DNA of 10,747 bases from an uncultured Clostridiaceae bacterium (GCA_937900065.1 CALCDS010000124.1:1-10747); one strand, 5' to 3'; shown: positions 1 through 7,995, numbered from the stretch's first letter. A program made the numbers and translations. The notes: generated by a model not told the origin, from the letters alone.

Positions 1-979
1 CTGTTTTGCTCCGTCCCCGCAAGCTCTCGCTCTTCAATGAGATCAAACGCTGAAGTATTATAAAGATGCATAACAGTGCCGCCACGGCGACTTTTGTCCA
101 CCACGAGCTGAGGTTGCCCTGAAATACGATTATCGTTTGTATTACTCCTTGTATCAGAACTCCAAACATAGTTCCTATTACATTGCCGACACCGCCTGTA
201 AGGAGTGTGCCTCCTATGACTGCTGATGCTATTGCATCCATTTCCATGCCTATATTCTGAAGCCCATATCCTGAAAGCGTATAAAAACTGAAGACGACCC
301 CTCCAAGTGCACCGCAAAAACCGCTGAAAGCATAAACACTGGTTTTGATTTTAGCAACCGGCAGCCCCATCAATTCTGCTGATTGCTCATTTCCTCCGAC
401 AGCATATACCCAGCGTCCGAACTTTGTATAGCTCCCTATGAACGCTGCTAATAACACTACAATGAGTGCAATAACCACACTGACCGAAATATATAATTTA
501 GGTGCAAAGCGTATCTGATAGTTGGCTATTGCAGAATAGACCGGATTTGAGATGCTTATTGAATCTATGCTTATCACATAGCATATGCCTCTGTAGAGAA
601 ATTGCCCTGCAAGGGTTGCGATGAACGGCTGGACATTAAAATAATGGATCATACAGCCCATGAGGTAACCTCCAAAGGTCCCGATTGCCAATACTATGAG
701 TATTACTATATATGGATTATATCCCTGTTTTAGAAGGTATGCTGAAAGCATGCATACAAACGCCACCAGTGAACCTAAAGAAATATCGATTCCGCCGCTT
801 ATTATAACATATGTGACGCCTGTGGCAACGATTATAAGATAAGCATTATCTATAAAAAGGTTTGCAAAAACCTGCGGGGAAGCAAACCCTTTATATCTGA
901 TGGAACCTGCCAAAAAGATAAGTATGAAAAGAGCTACAGTGATTATTATGTTAAAATATTTTTTCAAAAAGCCCTTCAT
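1..979 (-). CDS. yjfF: Sugar ABC importer permease 2, YjfF-like (3' end cut by window edge)
   Basis: This is an inner-membrane permease subunit of a galactofuranose-type ABC importer (RbsC/BPD_transp_2 family). The frame starts at ATG 979-977 and stays open for 326 codons to the left edge. E. coli YjfF has about 331 residues, so only the last few residues and the stop are probably missing. My translation is very hydrophobic and carries family hallmarks: an early ISGGIDISLGS stretch, a mid-protein AVGGNEQSAELMG segment, the VIGGTLLTGGVG loop and a late SSWWTK motif, all close to E. coli YjfF as I remember it. An SD-like AAGAAGG lies about 10 bases upstream. The ATG overlaps the TGA of the first permease gene by four bases (ATGA), so the two are probably translationally coupled and form a heterodimeric pore. 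I am confident of the family; the exact sugar is inferred. Confidence 0.9.
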   Translation of the reverse strand, partial: MKGFLKKYFNIIITVALFILIFLAGSIRYKGFASPQVFANLFIDNAYLIIVATGVTYVIISGGIDISLGSLVAFVCMLSAYLLKQGYNPYIVILIVLAIGTFGGYLMGCMIHYFNVQPFIATLAGQFLYRGICYVISIDSISISNPVYSAIANYQIRFAPKLYISVSVVIALIVVLLAAFIGSYTKFGRWVYAVGGNEQSAELMGLPVAKIKTSVYAFSGFCGALGGVVFSFYTLSGYGLQNIGMEMDAIASAVIGGTLLTGGVGNVIGTMFGVLIQGVIQTIIVFQGNLSSWWTKVAVAALLCIFIILQRLISLKSESLRGRSKT

Positions 980-2001
980 GCCGAATGCACCTTCTTTCCT
1001 TCTCTCCATGCCATAAGCTTTTGACGAAAGGATTGTGACTGAAAGAGGCATAATATCACAATCACAAATGCCTTTACAAGGAGTATGGTCTCAGGAGGCA
1101 CTCCGAATGCATAAACAGTTGTAGTAAGGCATTGTATAACAAATGCTCCCAATACGCTTGAGGTTATTGAAAATCTTCCTCCGGCAAGCGAATTGCCTCC
1201 TATTGCCACTGAAAGTATTGCATCCATTTCTATGAATAAACCCGCATTATTGCAGTCGGCTCCCTTTATGTTGGAGGATATCAGTATGCCTGAAAGTGCT
1301 GCCATAAAGCCGCTTATCGTATAAACCACAAGCTTTATCCTGTCTGTGTTTACTCCTGAAAGCCGGCTTGAGCGTGAATTTATGCCGAGTGACTCAAGAA
1401 ACAGCCCGAAAGCAGTCTTTCTTACAAGCATCAGCATGCCGACAAGAATTATTGCGACAATAAATATTGCAAAAGGCAATCCTAAAAAGTACCCTGCACC
1501 GAGAAAATAATACTGCTTCATCATTGGCGCGGAATTTATGGTAACGATCTTTCCCTTGGTAATGAGCTGGGCAACGCCGCGGCCTGCGGTCATCAAAATC
1601 AAAGTAGCTACTATAGGTTGTATCTTCACTTTTGATACCAGAAAGCCGTTCCACAGGCCGCACAGTACTCCTGCCAGCAGTCCGAATATCAAAGCAGCCG
1701 CGAGGCTCCCGTCGAAAAAGCCAAGCCTTTTATCGATTATGCTGCATGCCAGTGCGCCTGAAATAGCTACGACAGAGCCTACTGAAATATCTATCCCGCC
1801 GGTTGCTATGACAAGAGTCATCCCGATTGAGAGCAAGGCAAGAGGCGATACATTCTTTATTATATCGATCAGGTTACCGAAAAGGTGTCCGTCGACAATG
1901 CTTATTGCAAAAAAGTTTTTAGTGAAGAATGCATTGAAAATAAGCAGTACTACAAATGCTACAGTTGGCCAAAAAGCTTTATACTTTGTGAGATTTTTCA
2001 T
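976..2001 (-). CDS. ytfT: Sugar ABC importer permease 1, YtfT-like
   Basis: This is the first membrane subunit of the importer, 341 residues, the same length as E. coli YtfT. It is a multi-span hydrophobic protein beginning with a short positive segment (MKNLTKYK) and a first membrane helix. Recognisable YtfT/RbsC-family stretches are IGMTLVIATGGIDISVGS (around residue 60-80), KIQPIVATLILMTAGRGVAQ (around 125-145), GADCNNAGLF (around 250) and AIGGNSLAGGRFS (around 266-280). These resemble YtfT more than ribose or xylose permeases. A perfect AGGAGGTGG ribosome binding site lies inside the end of the ATPase gene, and the ATG overlaps that gene's stop by four bases (ATGA). The downstream permease is joined in the same way. 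The protein should pair with the YjfF-like permease and be driven by the double ATPase. Confidence 0.94.
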   Translation of the reverse strand: MKNLTKYKAFWPTVAFVVLLIFNAFFTKNFFAISIVDGHLFGNLIDIIKNVSPLALLSIGMTLVIATGGIDISVGSVVAISGALACSIIDKRLGFFDGSLAAALIFGLLAGVLCGLWNGFLVSKVKIQPIVATLILMTAGRGVAQLITKGKIVTINSAPMMKQYYFLGAGYFLGLPFAIFIVAIILVGMLMLVRKTAFGLFLESLGINSRSSRLSGVNTDRIKLVVYTISGFMAALSGILISSNIKGADCNNAGLFIEMDAILSVAIGGNSLAGGRFSITSSVLGAFVIQCLTTTVYAFGVPPETILLVKAFVIVILCLFQSQSFRQKLMAWREGKKVHSA

Positions 2002-3500
2002 TGTGCCCCACCTCCTGCGATCATATCCATTATGGCTTTTTCATTTATCTGCTCTCCTGAAAGCTCGCCGAGTTTCTGTTTTTCACTGTAAACAGCCATA
2101 CGGCCGCAGCACCGAAGCATTTCATCCATTTCAGACGAAATAAACACAATAGCCATTCCATTGGATGCCAGTTCAAGCACAAGCTTTTGTATTTCAGCCT
2201 TTGTGCCCACATCGATCCCCTTAGTCGGCTCGTCAAGTATAAGAAGATCGGGTTCAGTGGCGAGCCAGCGTGCAAGTATGGCTTTTTGCTGGTTTCCGCC
2301 GCTTAAATTTTTAATAAGCTGCTCGCTGTCAGGTGTTTTTATATCCAAAAGCTTTATATATTTATCAGCAATCTCTTTTTGAGTTTTCTTATCTATAAAC
2401 TTAAAAAGGCCCTTTTTAGTTTGCAGTGCAAGCACTATATTTTCCTTTATGCTCAAATCTGGAAGTATGCCGTCAACCTTTCTATCTTCAGGGCAGTAGC
2501 CGATCCCGACTTTTATCGCATCGATTGGATTTTTAAAATGGCGCTCCTCGTCTTTTACAAAAATTTTTCCGCCCTCTGATTTATCCGCTCCAAAAATCAC
2601 TCTCGCCGTTTCCGTACGTCCTGAGCCCAGCAGACCTGCCAGTCCGAACACCTCATTTTTATTTATTTCAAGGCTGAAAGGCTTTACGCTGCTGCTTGCT
2701 ATATTATCGGCAGTTAAGAAGGTTTCGCCTTTGCATGTTAAGCCTTCCGTTTTTACGGCCTTTTCAAGCATTTCATAGTCCTTGCCTATCATCTTCCCAA
2801 TCAGATCCAGTTTAGACAGTTTATCTGCCTCAAAATCACCTACAAACATACCGTTTCGCAATACCGTGATTTTATCGGACACCTCATATACTTGATCCAA
2901 AAAATGAGTTATGAATATGATTCCCATTTTATCATTGCGAAGTTTTCTCATGACTTCAAAGAGCTTTTGGCATTCAGCTTTATCAAGACTGGATGTTGGT
3001 TCATCAAGTATCAATACCTTGGCTGAAATGTCCAATGCTCTTGCAATAGCCACCATCTGTTTTATTGCAACTGAGTAATTGTCCAAAGTCTGCGTAACAT
3101 CTATATTTAAATTCAAGCTCTCAAGAAGTTTCCTTGAACGGGAATTGATTTCTTCCCAGTCTATGCGTCCTCTTTTCATAGGTTCCCTGCCTATGAAAAT
3201 ATTCTCGGCTACCGTTAAATTATCACAGAGGTTTGCTTCCTGGTAAACCGTGCTTATGCCTAGCTCTTGAGCATGTTTTGGACTTTGAGTGCGGATTGGG
3301 ATACCATTCAATTCGATTGTACCCGAATCAGCCTGATAAACCCCGGTAAGCACCTTTATAAGCGTCGATTTTCCCGCACCGTTCTCTCCCAGGAGTGCAT
3401 GTATTTCTCCAGTCCGCAGTGTAAAATTTACATCTTTAAGCGCAACAACACCCGGAAAGCTCTTATTTATACCACTCATCTTCAAAAGAGGCTTATTCAT
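1998..3500 (-). CDS. ytfR: Sugar ABC importer double ATP-binding protein, YtfR-like
   Basis: This is the cytoplasmic ATPase of the importer, 500 residues, with two ABC domains fused in one chain as in RbsA, MglA, XylG and YtfR. Domain 1 has Walker A GENGAGKST (38-46), a Q-loop at VYQEAN (85-90), the signature-like YSVAIKQ (142-148) and Walker B LILDEPTSSLD (163-173). Domain 2 has the degenerate P-loop GLLGSGRTE (289-297) that lacks the usual GKST lysine, a canonical LSGGNQQ signature (399-405) and Walker B LLILDEPTKGID (419-430). A degenerate site in one half is normal for this family. The start ATG is preceded by AGAAGGGGG at good spacing. The gene lies about 100 bases after the binding-protein gene, beyond a strong hairpin, and overlaps the permease gene by four bases. 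Family assignment is secure; sugar specificity comes from the neighbours. Confidence 0.95.
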   Translation of the reverse strand: MNKPLLKMSGINKSFPGVVALKDVNFTLRTGEIHALLGENGAGKSTLIKVLTGVYQADSGTIELNGIPIRTQSPKHAQELGISTVYQEANLCDNLTVAENIFIGREPMKRGRIDWEEINSRSRKLLESLNLNIDVTQTLDNYSVAIKQMVAIARALDISAKVLILDEPTSSLDKAECQKLFEVMRKLRNDKMGIIFITHFLDQVYEVSDKITVLRNGMFVGDFEADKLSKLDLIGKMIGKDYEMLEKAVKTEGLTCKGETFLTADNIASSSVKPFSLEINKNEVFGLAGLLGSGRTETARVIFGADKSEGGKIFVKDEERHFKNPIDAIKVGIGYCPEDRKVDGILPDLSIKENIVLALQTKKGLFKFIDKKTQKEIADKYIKLLDIKTPDSEQLIKNLSGGNQQKAILARWLATEPDLLILDEPTKGIDVGTKAEIQKLVLELASNGMAIVFISSEMDEMLRCCGRMAVYSEKQKLGELSGEQINEKAIMDMIAGGGAQ

Positions 3501-3521
3501 GGCTATCCCCCTTCTATGCAG

Positions 3522-3572
3522 AAAAAATATTTAAATTACTACCCGCCTTGATGTTCCATCAAGGCGGGTAGT
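3522..3572 (-). terminator. Intercistronic hairpin between binding-protein and ATPase genes
   Basis: A perfect 16-bp inverted repeat has arms at 3538-3553 and 3557-3572 and a 3-base loop. Its stem contains CCCGCC/GGCGGG. On the minus strand it is followed by AATTTAAATATTTTTT. The U-run begins several bases after the stem, so it is not a perfect intrinsic terminator. The site lies downstream of the binding-protein stop (3605) and upstream of the ATPase start (3500). It probably acts as a leaky terminator or a 3'-end RNA stabiliser, giving more binding protein than membrane components, a common arrangement in binding-protein ABC operons. The hairpin itself is certain; its effect is inferred. 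Confidence 0.8.
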
Positions 3573-3604
3573 ACAGTTTTTATATAAAGTAAATATTAAA
3601 GGTA

Positions 3605-4612
3605 TCAGTATTTTCTATTAGGAAGATCATCCTTTGCAGTTTCGGCACGGTAAACGCTTTCCTCGGACTTTATCCATTTTTCAGTTGTCTTGCCGTCTTT
3701 TAAATCCTGGCAAGCTTTGAAGAATTGAGGCCCTAAAAGAGGATTGCATTCAACGGTAACATTAGCTTCTCCTGCAGCCATAGCTTCGAATAGTCCCTTT
3801 ACGCCGTCGACTGAAACCGTCTTTATATCCACTCCAGGTTTTAATCCGGCATCTTTAATGGCTTCGATTGCTCCGAGCACCATATCATCATTATGTCCAT
3901 AAACACCATTTATCTGTCCCGGATATGCCTTAAGGAAGGCTTCCATGACTTCCTTGCCCTTTGCACGAGTGAAGTCACCTGTCTGGCTTGCTATTATCTT
4001 CATATCCGGATATTTTGCAGCGAGCTGGTCTTTAAAGCCCTTCATGCGGTCTGTTGCTGCGGAAGCGCCGACTGTGCCTTGAAGCTCAACAATGTTTCCT
4101 TTGTTATTAAGAAGCTTGGCCATTTCATCGGCAGCATTATTGCCCTCGAGTATGAAATCAGAGCCTATGAATGAAGCATATAAATCTTCAGGAACCGCTG
4201 CACGGCGGTCAACCAATATTATCGGTATGCCCGCATCTTTTGCTTCTTTGAATACGGTTTCCCAACCTGTTTCTACAACCGGTGCAACGCCGATGACGTC
4301 GACACCTTGCTGTATGAATGTTCTGATGGCCTTTATCTGATTTTCCTGTTTCTGCTGTGCATCTGAAAATTTAAGGTCGACTCCAAGTTTTTCAGCCTCT
4401 TGAAGAATCGAAAATGTTTCAGCATCACGCCATCCGCTCTCCTGCCCTATCTGTGCAAAGCCAATTACCAGTTTCTCATTCTTTGGCTTTTCAGTCGATT
4501 CTTCAGTCTTTTTAGTATCGCCCTGTTGATTGCCGGTAGATTGACTCCCACATCCCGTAATCCCAAGAACCATCGTGAGCACCACGATCAAAGCAAAAAA
4601 TTTCTTTGCCAC
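3605..4612 (-). CDS. ytfQ: Sugar-binding lipoprotein of the importer, YtfQ-like
   Basis: This is the extracellular solute-binding protein that hands sugar to the permeases, 335 residues (type I periplasmic-binding fold, Peripla_BP_4). It starts with GTG at 4612-4610, preceded by AAAGGGGGG at 7-base spacing; no ATG start would keep the signal peptide. The N-terminus is a lipoprotein signal with lipobox LGITGC (Cys21) and then a polar linker rich in Q, T, K and E. The mature part follows E. coli YtfQ closely: GFAQIGQESGWR (51-62), DAQQKQENQIKAIR (84-97), VDRR (134-137), LQGTVGAS (177-184), SQTGDFTRAKGKEVME (209-224), GHNDDM (239-244) and SVDG (267-270). Likely sugar-contacting residues by family analogy are Arg62, Asp135/Arg136, Arg189, Asn241 and Asp269. 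The likely ligand is a galactofuranose-type or other furanose sugar, by homology only. It leads the importer operon, and a paralogue lies at 8022-9008. Confidence 0.93.
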   Translation of the reverse strand: MAKKFFALIVVLTMVLGITGCGSQSTGNQQGDTKKTEESTEKPKNEKLVIGFAQIGQESGWRDAETFSILQEAEKLGVDLKFSDAQQKQENQIKAIRTFIQQGVDVIGVAPVVETGWETVFKEAKDAGIPIILVDRRAAVPEDLYASFIGSDFILEGNNAADEMAKLLNNKGNIVELQGTVGASAATDRMKGFKDQLAAKYPDMKIIASQTGDFTRAKGKEVMEAFLKAYPGQINGVYGHNDDMVLGAIEAIKDAGLKPGVDIKTVSVDGVKGLFEAMAAGEANVTVECNPLLGPQFFKACQDLKDGKTTEKWIKSEESVYRAETAKDDLPNRKY

Positions 4613-4632
4613 TCAAAATCCCCCCTTTATTT

Positions 4633-4666
4633 ATTTAGCCATGCTAAATTTTCGCGTCCATTTAGC
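4633..4666 (-). promoter_or_regulatory. Triple half-site in the ytfQ leader, able to form alternative hairpins
   Basis: The 7-mer ATTTAGC occurs on the plus strand at 4633-4639 and 4660-4666, and its reverse complement GCTAAAT at 4643-4649. Read as minus-strand RNA, segment 1 (4666-4660) can pair with segment 2 (4649-4643) across a 10-base loop, or segment 2 can pair with segment 3 (4639-4633) across a 3-base loop. The two pairings exclude each other. Segment 3 ends only a few bases before the AAAGGGGGG ribosome binding site. It may instead be a repressor or activator operator made of three half-sites. The repeats are seen directly; any role is inferred. Confidence 0.4.
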
Positions 4667-4771
4667 ACAACTATCTATTTACATTTTACTTTTTAGAATG
4701 TTTTTGGTATATTCACAAAATTATGATAATTTATCTTCTTAAATCTTATTAAAGACAGCCACTTGAAAATT

Positions 4772-4801
4772 ATTGTATTTTTTTACCATGTCCAACGTAA
4801 A
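4772..4801 (-). promoter_or_regulatory. Candidate promoter for the importer operon
   Basis: On the minus strand, TTTACG (4801-4796) and TACAAT (4777-4772) are separated by 18 bases and match the vegetative -35 and -10 consensus at four and five of six positions. Transcription would start near 4765, giving a leader of about 150 bases. The whole gap between the regulator stop (4941) and the ytfQ start (4612) is non-coding. It holds the regulator's terminator, an upstream dyad, this candidate promoter and the leader repeats. The stretch is very AT-rich, so chance matches are likely and other -10-like hexamers exist nearby. Confidence 0.3.
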
Positions 4802-4816
4802 AAATCATACTTTTAT

Positions 4817-4856
4817 ATATTTACATGCTTATGATTTAGAATCAGTCTGTAAATAT
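4817..4856. promoter_or_regulatory. Upstream dyad, candidate response-regulator binding site
   Basis: A perfect 9-bp inverted repeat, ATATTTACA (4817-4825) and TGTAAATAT (4848-4856), flanks a nearly concentric smaller dyad TGATT-TAG-AATCA (4832-4844). It lies directly upstream of the candidate -35 of the importer operon, where an activator would bind, and just after the terminator of the regulator gene. The arms are about three helical turns apart centre to centre. Sequence symmetry is seen directly; binding by the AraC-type regulator encoded at 4941-6530 is inferred. Confidence 0.35.
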
Positions 4857-4870
4857 TTCAAAAAAATATA

Positions 4871-4902
4871 TAAAAAAACAGGAGCTTTTTAAAAAACTCC
4901 TG
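4871..4902 (-). terminator. Rho-independent terminator after the response-regulator gene
   Basis: On the minus strand, CAGGAG (4902-4897) pairs with CTCCTG (4884-4879) across an A/T-rich 12-base segment that can itself pair (T-run against A-run, with one C-A mismatch at its base). The stem is followed at once by TTTTTTTA (4878-4871) and more T-rich sequence. It lies about 40 bases past the regulator stop. This is a textbook intrinsic terminator and separates the sensor operon from the importer operon. Confidence 0.88.
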
Positions 4903-4940
4903 CAAAATTTAAAATCGTATAAATAATTACGATATATTTT

Positions 4941-6530
4941 TTACTCTTTTTTAATTTGGTTTCTATATTCCCTCGGAGTGAGCCCTGTATGCTTTTTAAA
5001 CAAATAGTTAAAATAATGGGATTCGTTATAGCCTACGGCATATGCTATTTCAGGACTCTTATAAGACGGATCTGAAAGATACTCCTTTGCTTTTTCTATC
5101 CTGACTTTAGTAAGATATTCTATAAATGTTTCGCCCATTTCCTGGGAAAAAACAGTGCTGAAGTGATTCGGGCTGAGGTTTACTTCATTTGCAACTGTAA
5201 TCAATGATATCGATGAGTCGCCATAATTGTCTTCAATAAATCTGCGCGCCTTATTTATTACAGTGCCGTATTTGAGATTCTGGCTATCATCCCTTATTCC
5301 TATCACCTTTTTCAATATGGCTTTCGTAAAATTTTCAAACTGCTCTTGTGAACTTGCAATTTCAAAAATATTTTTAAGTGAATCTACCTGTTCCAGTATG
5401 GAAGTACAATCCCCTCCGATTTCAGTTATCAGCCTGACACATGACATTACAAAATCCATTAGAATATAACATCCTATAAATGTGTTTTGTCCATCAGTGC
5501 TAATAATCTTTCTCTCAAGCTTTTCCACAAATGAGTCGACGTCTTTGCTCCTTAAGTATCTTATGGATTCTCGGATTGAATTATCCGCTTCTTTCAAAAA
5601 ACTATAGCCTATCTCTTTATCCTCTATGTCTCCAATACTGATTATCTGGCCGTGATGAAGTTGTCCCATATATTTATGGACATTGTGGGCATCGCTATAG
5701 GATTTTGCTATCTCCCCTATCCTCTCAACCGGCGAGCCGATTCCAATTGACAGATGTATGTCAATATTGCGCTCAAGTTCATATTTTAATGTTTGAGCTA
5801 TCCCATATGAAGTTTCGGTCAAATCGGATGAATTATCTCCCTTGATCAATATTACCAACCTGTCATAGCCTCTGAAAAACCAAATAATATCCTGCCTGTC
5901 CTTAAGCAGTTTCTCCACATAGTTTTGAGCACTGCAAATTTTTTTGCTGAACTGATCACTGATGTCTATCTCTACATCAAGCATGATATAGCTGTGGGCA
6001 ATGATGTCTATACCCTCGGAGCATGCGATTTCAATTGCTTCAGATGTGCCTATCTCTCCTAAAACAAGTTCCTCAAAAAAACGATTGCGTTTAAACTCTT
6101 CTATTGATTTTAACTCGATTTGAAGCCGTCTGTTATTTAATTGTTTTTGCTTTTCTTCCTCTATGACCTTTGTAACCTTGTCCAATGCCGAAAGAATTTG
6201 AGATGAATTTATAGGCTTTAGCAAGTATTCATCAACACCTATGGATATAGCTTCCTTGGCATATGCAAATTCATCATGGCCGCTTAAAATTATTATCCTT
6301 ACATATGGCATAGTATGGCGTACCACCCTGGAGAGCTCAAGGCCTCCCATAAACGGCATCCTTATATCGGTTATAATGATATCTGGACGCAGCTCGCTTA
6401 TCATGGAAAGAGCCATCTCCCCGTCCGCGGCCTCTCCGCAAAGCCTGTACTTGGTCTGCTCCCAATCTATCTTGTTGCGTATGCCCTCCCTGACTATCTG
6501 TTCATCCTCAACTACAAATACCTTGTACAT
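4941..6530 (-). CDS. Response regulator, YesN type (receiver plus AraC-family DNA-binding domain)
   Basis: This 529-residue cytoplasmic transcription regulator pairs with the kinase encoded just upstream. Residues 1-120 form a receiver domain: acidic pocket Glu8/Asp9, phospho-acceptor Asp55 in IIITDIRMP, switch Ser83 in LSGHDEF and Lys105 in LLKP. Residues about 130-415 form the long variable middle typical of YesN proteins, including an SIGIGSPVERIGEIAKSYSDA stretch (shown in part) like a degenerate cyclase fold. Residues about 425-525 carry two helix-turn-helix motifs of the AraC family, ending in the signature YFNYLFKKHTGLTPREYR (506-523). ATG 6530 has a good AAGGAG site 7 bases upstream, within the end of the kinase gene, and the two genes overlap by 23 bases, implying coupled translation. 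The likely target is the importer operon that begins 330 bases downstream; this is inferred from position. Confidence 0.94.
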   Translation of the reverse strand: MYKVFVVEDEQIVREGIRNKIDWEQTKYRLCGEAADGEMALSMISELRPDIIITDIRMPFMGGLELSRVVRHTMPYVRIIILSGHDEFAYAKEAISIGVDEYLLKPINSSQILSALDKVTKVIEEEKQKQLNNRRLQIELKSIEEFKRNRFFEELVLGEIGTSEAIEIACSEGIDIIAHSYIMLDVEIDISDQFSKKICSAQNYVEKLLKDRQDIIWFFRGYDRLVILIKGDNSSDLTETSYGIAQTLKYELERNIDIHLSIGIGSPVERIGEIAKSYSDAHNVHKYMGQLHHGQIISIGDIEDKEIGYSFLKEADNSIRESIRYLRSKDVDSFVEKLERKIISTDGQNTFIGCYILMDFVMSCVRLITEIGGDCTSILEQVDSLKNIFEIASSQEQFENFTKAILKKVIGIRDDSQNLKYGTVINKARRFIEDNYGDSSISLITVANEVNLSPNHFSTVFSQEMGETFIEYLTKVRIEKAKEYLSDPSYKSPEIAYAVGYNESHYFNYLFKKHTGLTPREYRNQIKKE

Positions 6531-7992
6531 TTTGCAGCTCCTTTTTAATAGGCAAACTAAACTTGACCTTTGTACCTATCCCTATCTTGCTTTCAATCAC
6601 AAGTCCATTTTCGATATTGTAAAAAAGCTTCAAACGCCTGTCCACATTATAAAGCCCAAACGCGACTCCTTCATCATTCTCATCGCTTGCAAGAGCCTTG
6701 TCTATTTCCTGGAGCTTTTCAGGAGTGATGCCAACGCCATTGTCTTCTACTGTAAATGTCATGAAATCCCCTTCCTTAAAGCCGTGCACAATAATCTTTC
6801 CGCCACGGTTGCGCCGGTATTTAAGGCCATGGTACAATGAATTTTCAACGAGCGGCTGAAGTGTCAGCTTTAGAAACGGGACATCATAGAGGTTGTTGTC
6901 CACATCTATTTCATAATCCATCATTTCACTATATCGTGTTTTTTGAATGGTAAGATAGCTTTTGACATGTTCAACCTCTTTTGCAACAGTGATCCAGTCC
7001 ATTCCATCACTTAATGAAATGCGAAAGAAGTTTGTAAAAGCCATCGTGATATCTATTACATCCTGTGTGCGTTCTTCCTCTGCCAGCCATACGATAGTAT
7101 CAAAAGTATTATACAAAAAATGAGGATTTATTTGTGCCTGAAGGGCTTTCATTTCAGACTTTTGAAGCTTGATCTGCTCCTCTACATTCTCTTCGATGAG
7201 CCCGCTTATTTTTCCTGCCATTATATTGAGGCTGCTTGTAAGCTGCCTCATCTCGTTGATATCGGTTTTGGGAGCTCTTACGGTCAAATCACCCTCGGCA
7301 ATTTTTTCAGCTACATTCTTTAAATTCAAAAGCGAATTCCCTATTTCAAAGCCGACTGAATTTACGGTTAAAATAGCCAAAAATACTGCTGCTGCAAATA
7401 TAAAGACATCGGCAAACATTATTATCTTGCTCGTCTTGATTATTGAGCTGTTAACTTCGGCAATATTTTGTATCTCGGCATATATGAACTGCTGCAATAC
7501 ATCACACACAAGCTGTGAAACCCCTCTTATCTCCTCCATGAGCTTTTCATTTTCTACTACTGGTGATTCTGCTTCAATCTGCAATCTTAGTTTATCCACA
7601 TAGCCTTCAAGGGTCGACATGGCTCTTTTTGCGACTTCAATGAGTTGTCCATTTTTAGGCGAGTCGGCATTCCTTTCTAATACATCAAATCCAGTATATA
7701 TTTTTTCTATTATTTCATATTGCGTCCCGTCTTTGAAATCCTTTTTTCCTGAAACTACGGCCCAGATTTCATTGTTTATATCATTCTTTACGATCTGGTT
7801 GAGGCTGTTTGCATATTCCACATTTATTATCAACCTATTATAGCGGTTTATGATCATAGTAGATATTATTATGCTGAGGAGTGATGGTATCAGTATGAGG
7901 ACTAATATCATTATGTAAGATTTTTTAAGCATGGTTCTTATGCTGTTTGAGTTAAATGGATGAAGTAAAACCCTTCGCAGTATATTATTCAT
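6508..7992 (-). CDS. Membrane sensor histidine kinase, YesM/LytS type
   Basis: This is the sensor kinase of the operon, 494 residues from ATG 7992. A TTG at 8010 gives a longer frame, but it lies beside the strong GGAGGAGGG site (8004-7996) that clearly serves the ATG, so I chose the ATG. Layout: membrane helix 1 (about 25-49), an extracytoplasmic segment of about 140 residues, membrane helix 2 (about 189-211), HAMP (about 212-264, with AEGDLTVRAP) and a His_kinase domain with phospho-acceptor His291 in QINPHFLYNTF. The HATPase_c domain has Asn384 in LQPLVENSLYHG, the VEDNGVGI box (Asp417) and GVAFGLYNV. It follows the binding-protein gene by 29 bases and overlaps the regulator gene. The external segment is probably where the sugar-binding lipoprotein docks, by analogy with XylFII-LytS; no direct sugar-binding domain is apparent. 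Confidence 0.94.
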   Translation of the reverse strand: MNNILRRVLLHPFNSNSIRTMLKKSYIMILVLILIPSLLSIIISTMIINRYNRLIINVEYANSLNQIVKNDINNEIWAVVSGKKDFKDGTQYEIIEKIYTGFDVLERNADSPKNGQLIEVAKRAMSTLEGYVDKLRLQIEAESPVVENEKLMEEIRGVSQLVCDVLQQFIYAEIQNIAEVNSSIIKTSKIIMFADVFIFAAAVFLAILTVNSVGFEIGNSLLNLKNVAEKIAEGDLTVRAPKTDINEMRQLTSSLNIMAGKISGLIEENVEEQIKLQKSEMKALQAQINPHFLYNTFDTIVWLAEEERTQDVIDITMAFTNFFRISLSDGMDWITVAKEVEHVKSYLTIQKTRYSEMMDYEIDVDNNLYDVPFLKLTLQPLVENSLYHGLKYRRNRGGKIIVHGFKEGDFMTFTVEDNGVGITPEKLQEIDKALASDENDEGVAFGLYNVDRRLKLFYNIENGLVIESKIGIGTKVKFSLPIKKELQNVQGICS

Positions 7993-7995
7993 AGG

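Noticed and set aside
1538..2143. Plus-strand open frame of 201 codons
   Set aside because: It lies opposite the permease and ATPase genes, has no ribosome binding site, and its protein has no recognisable domain. It is a shadow of the minus-strand coding sequence.
1..4612. Ribose (Rbs) or xylose (Xyl) importer
   Set aside because: The order binding protein, ATPase and two distinct permeases, together with YtfQ-type motifs such as GFAQxGxESGWR and QQKQENQIKAIR, fits YtfQRT-YjfF. Rbs and Xyl systems normally have a single permease gene.
6241..6840. Plus-strand open frame of 199 codons across the regulator/kinase junction
   Set aside because: It is antisense to two well-supported domains, with low-complexity composition and no family features. 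It is a shadow frame.
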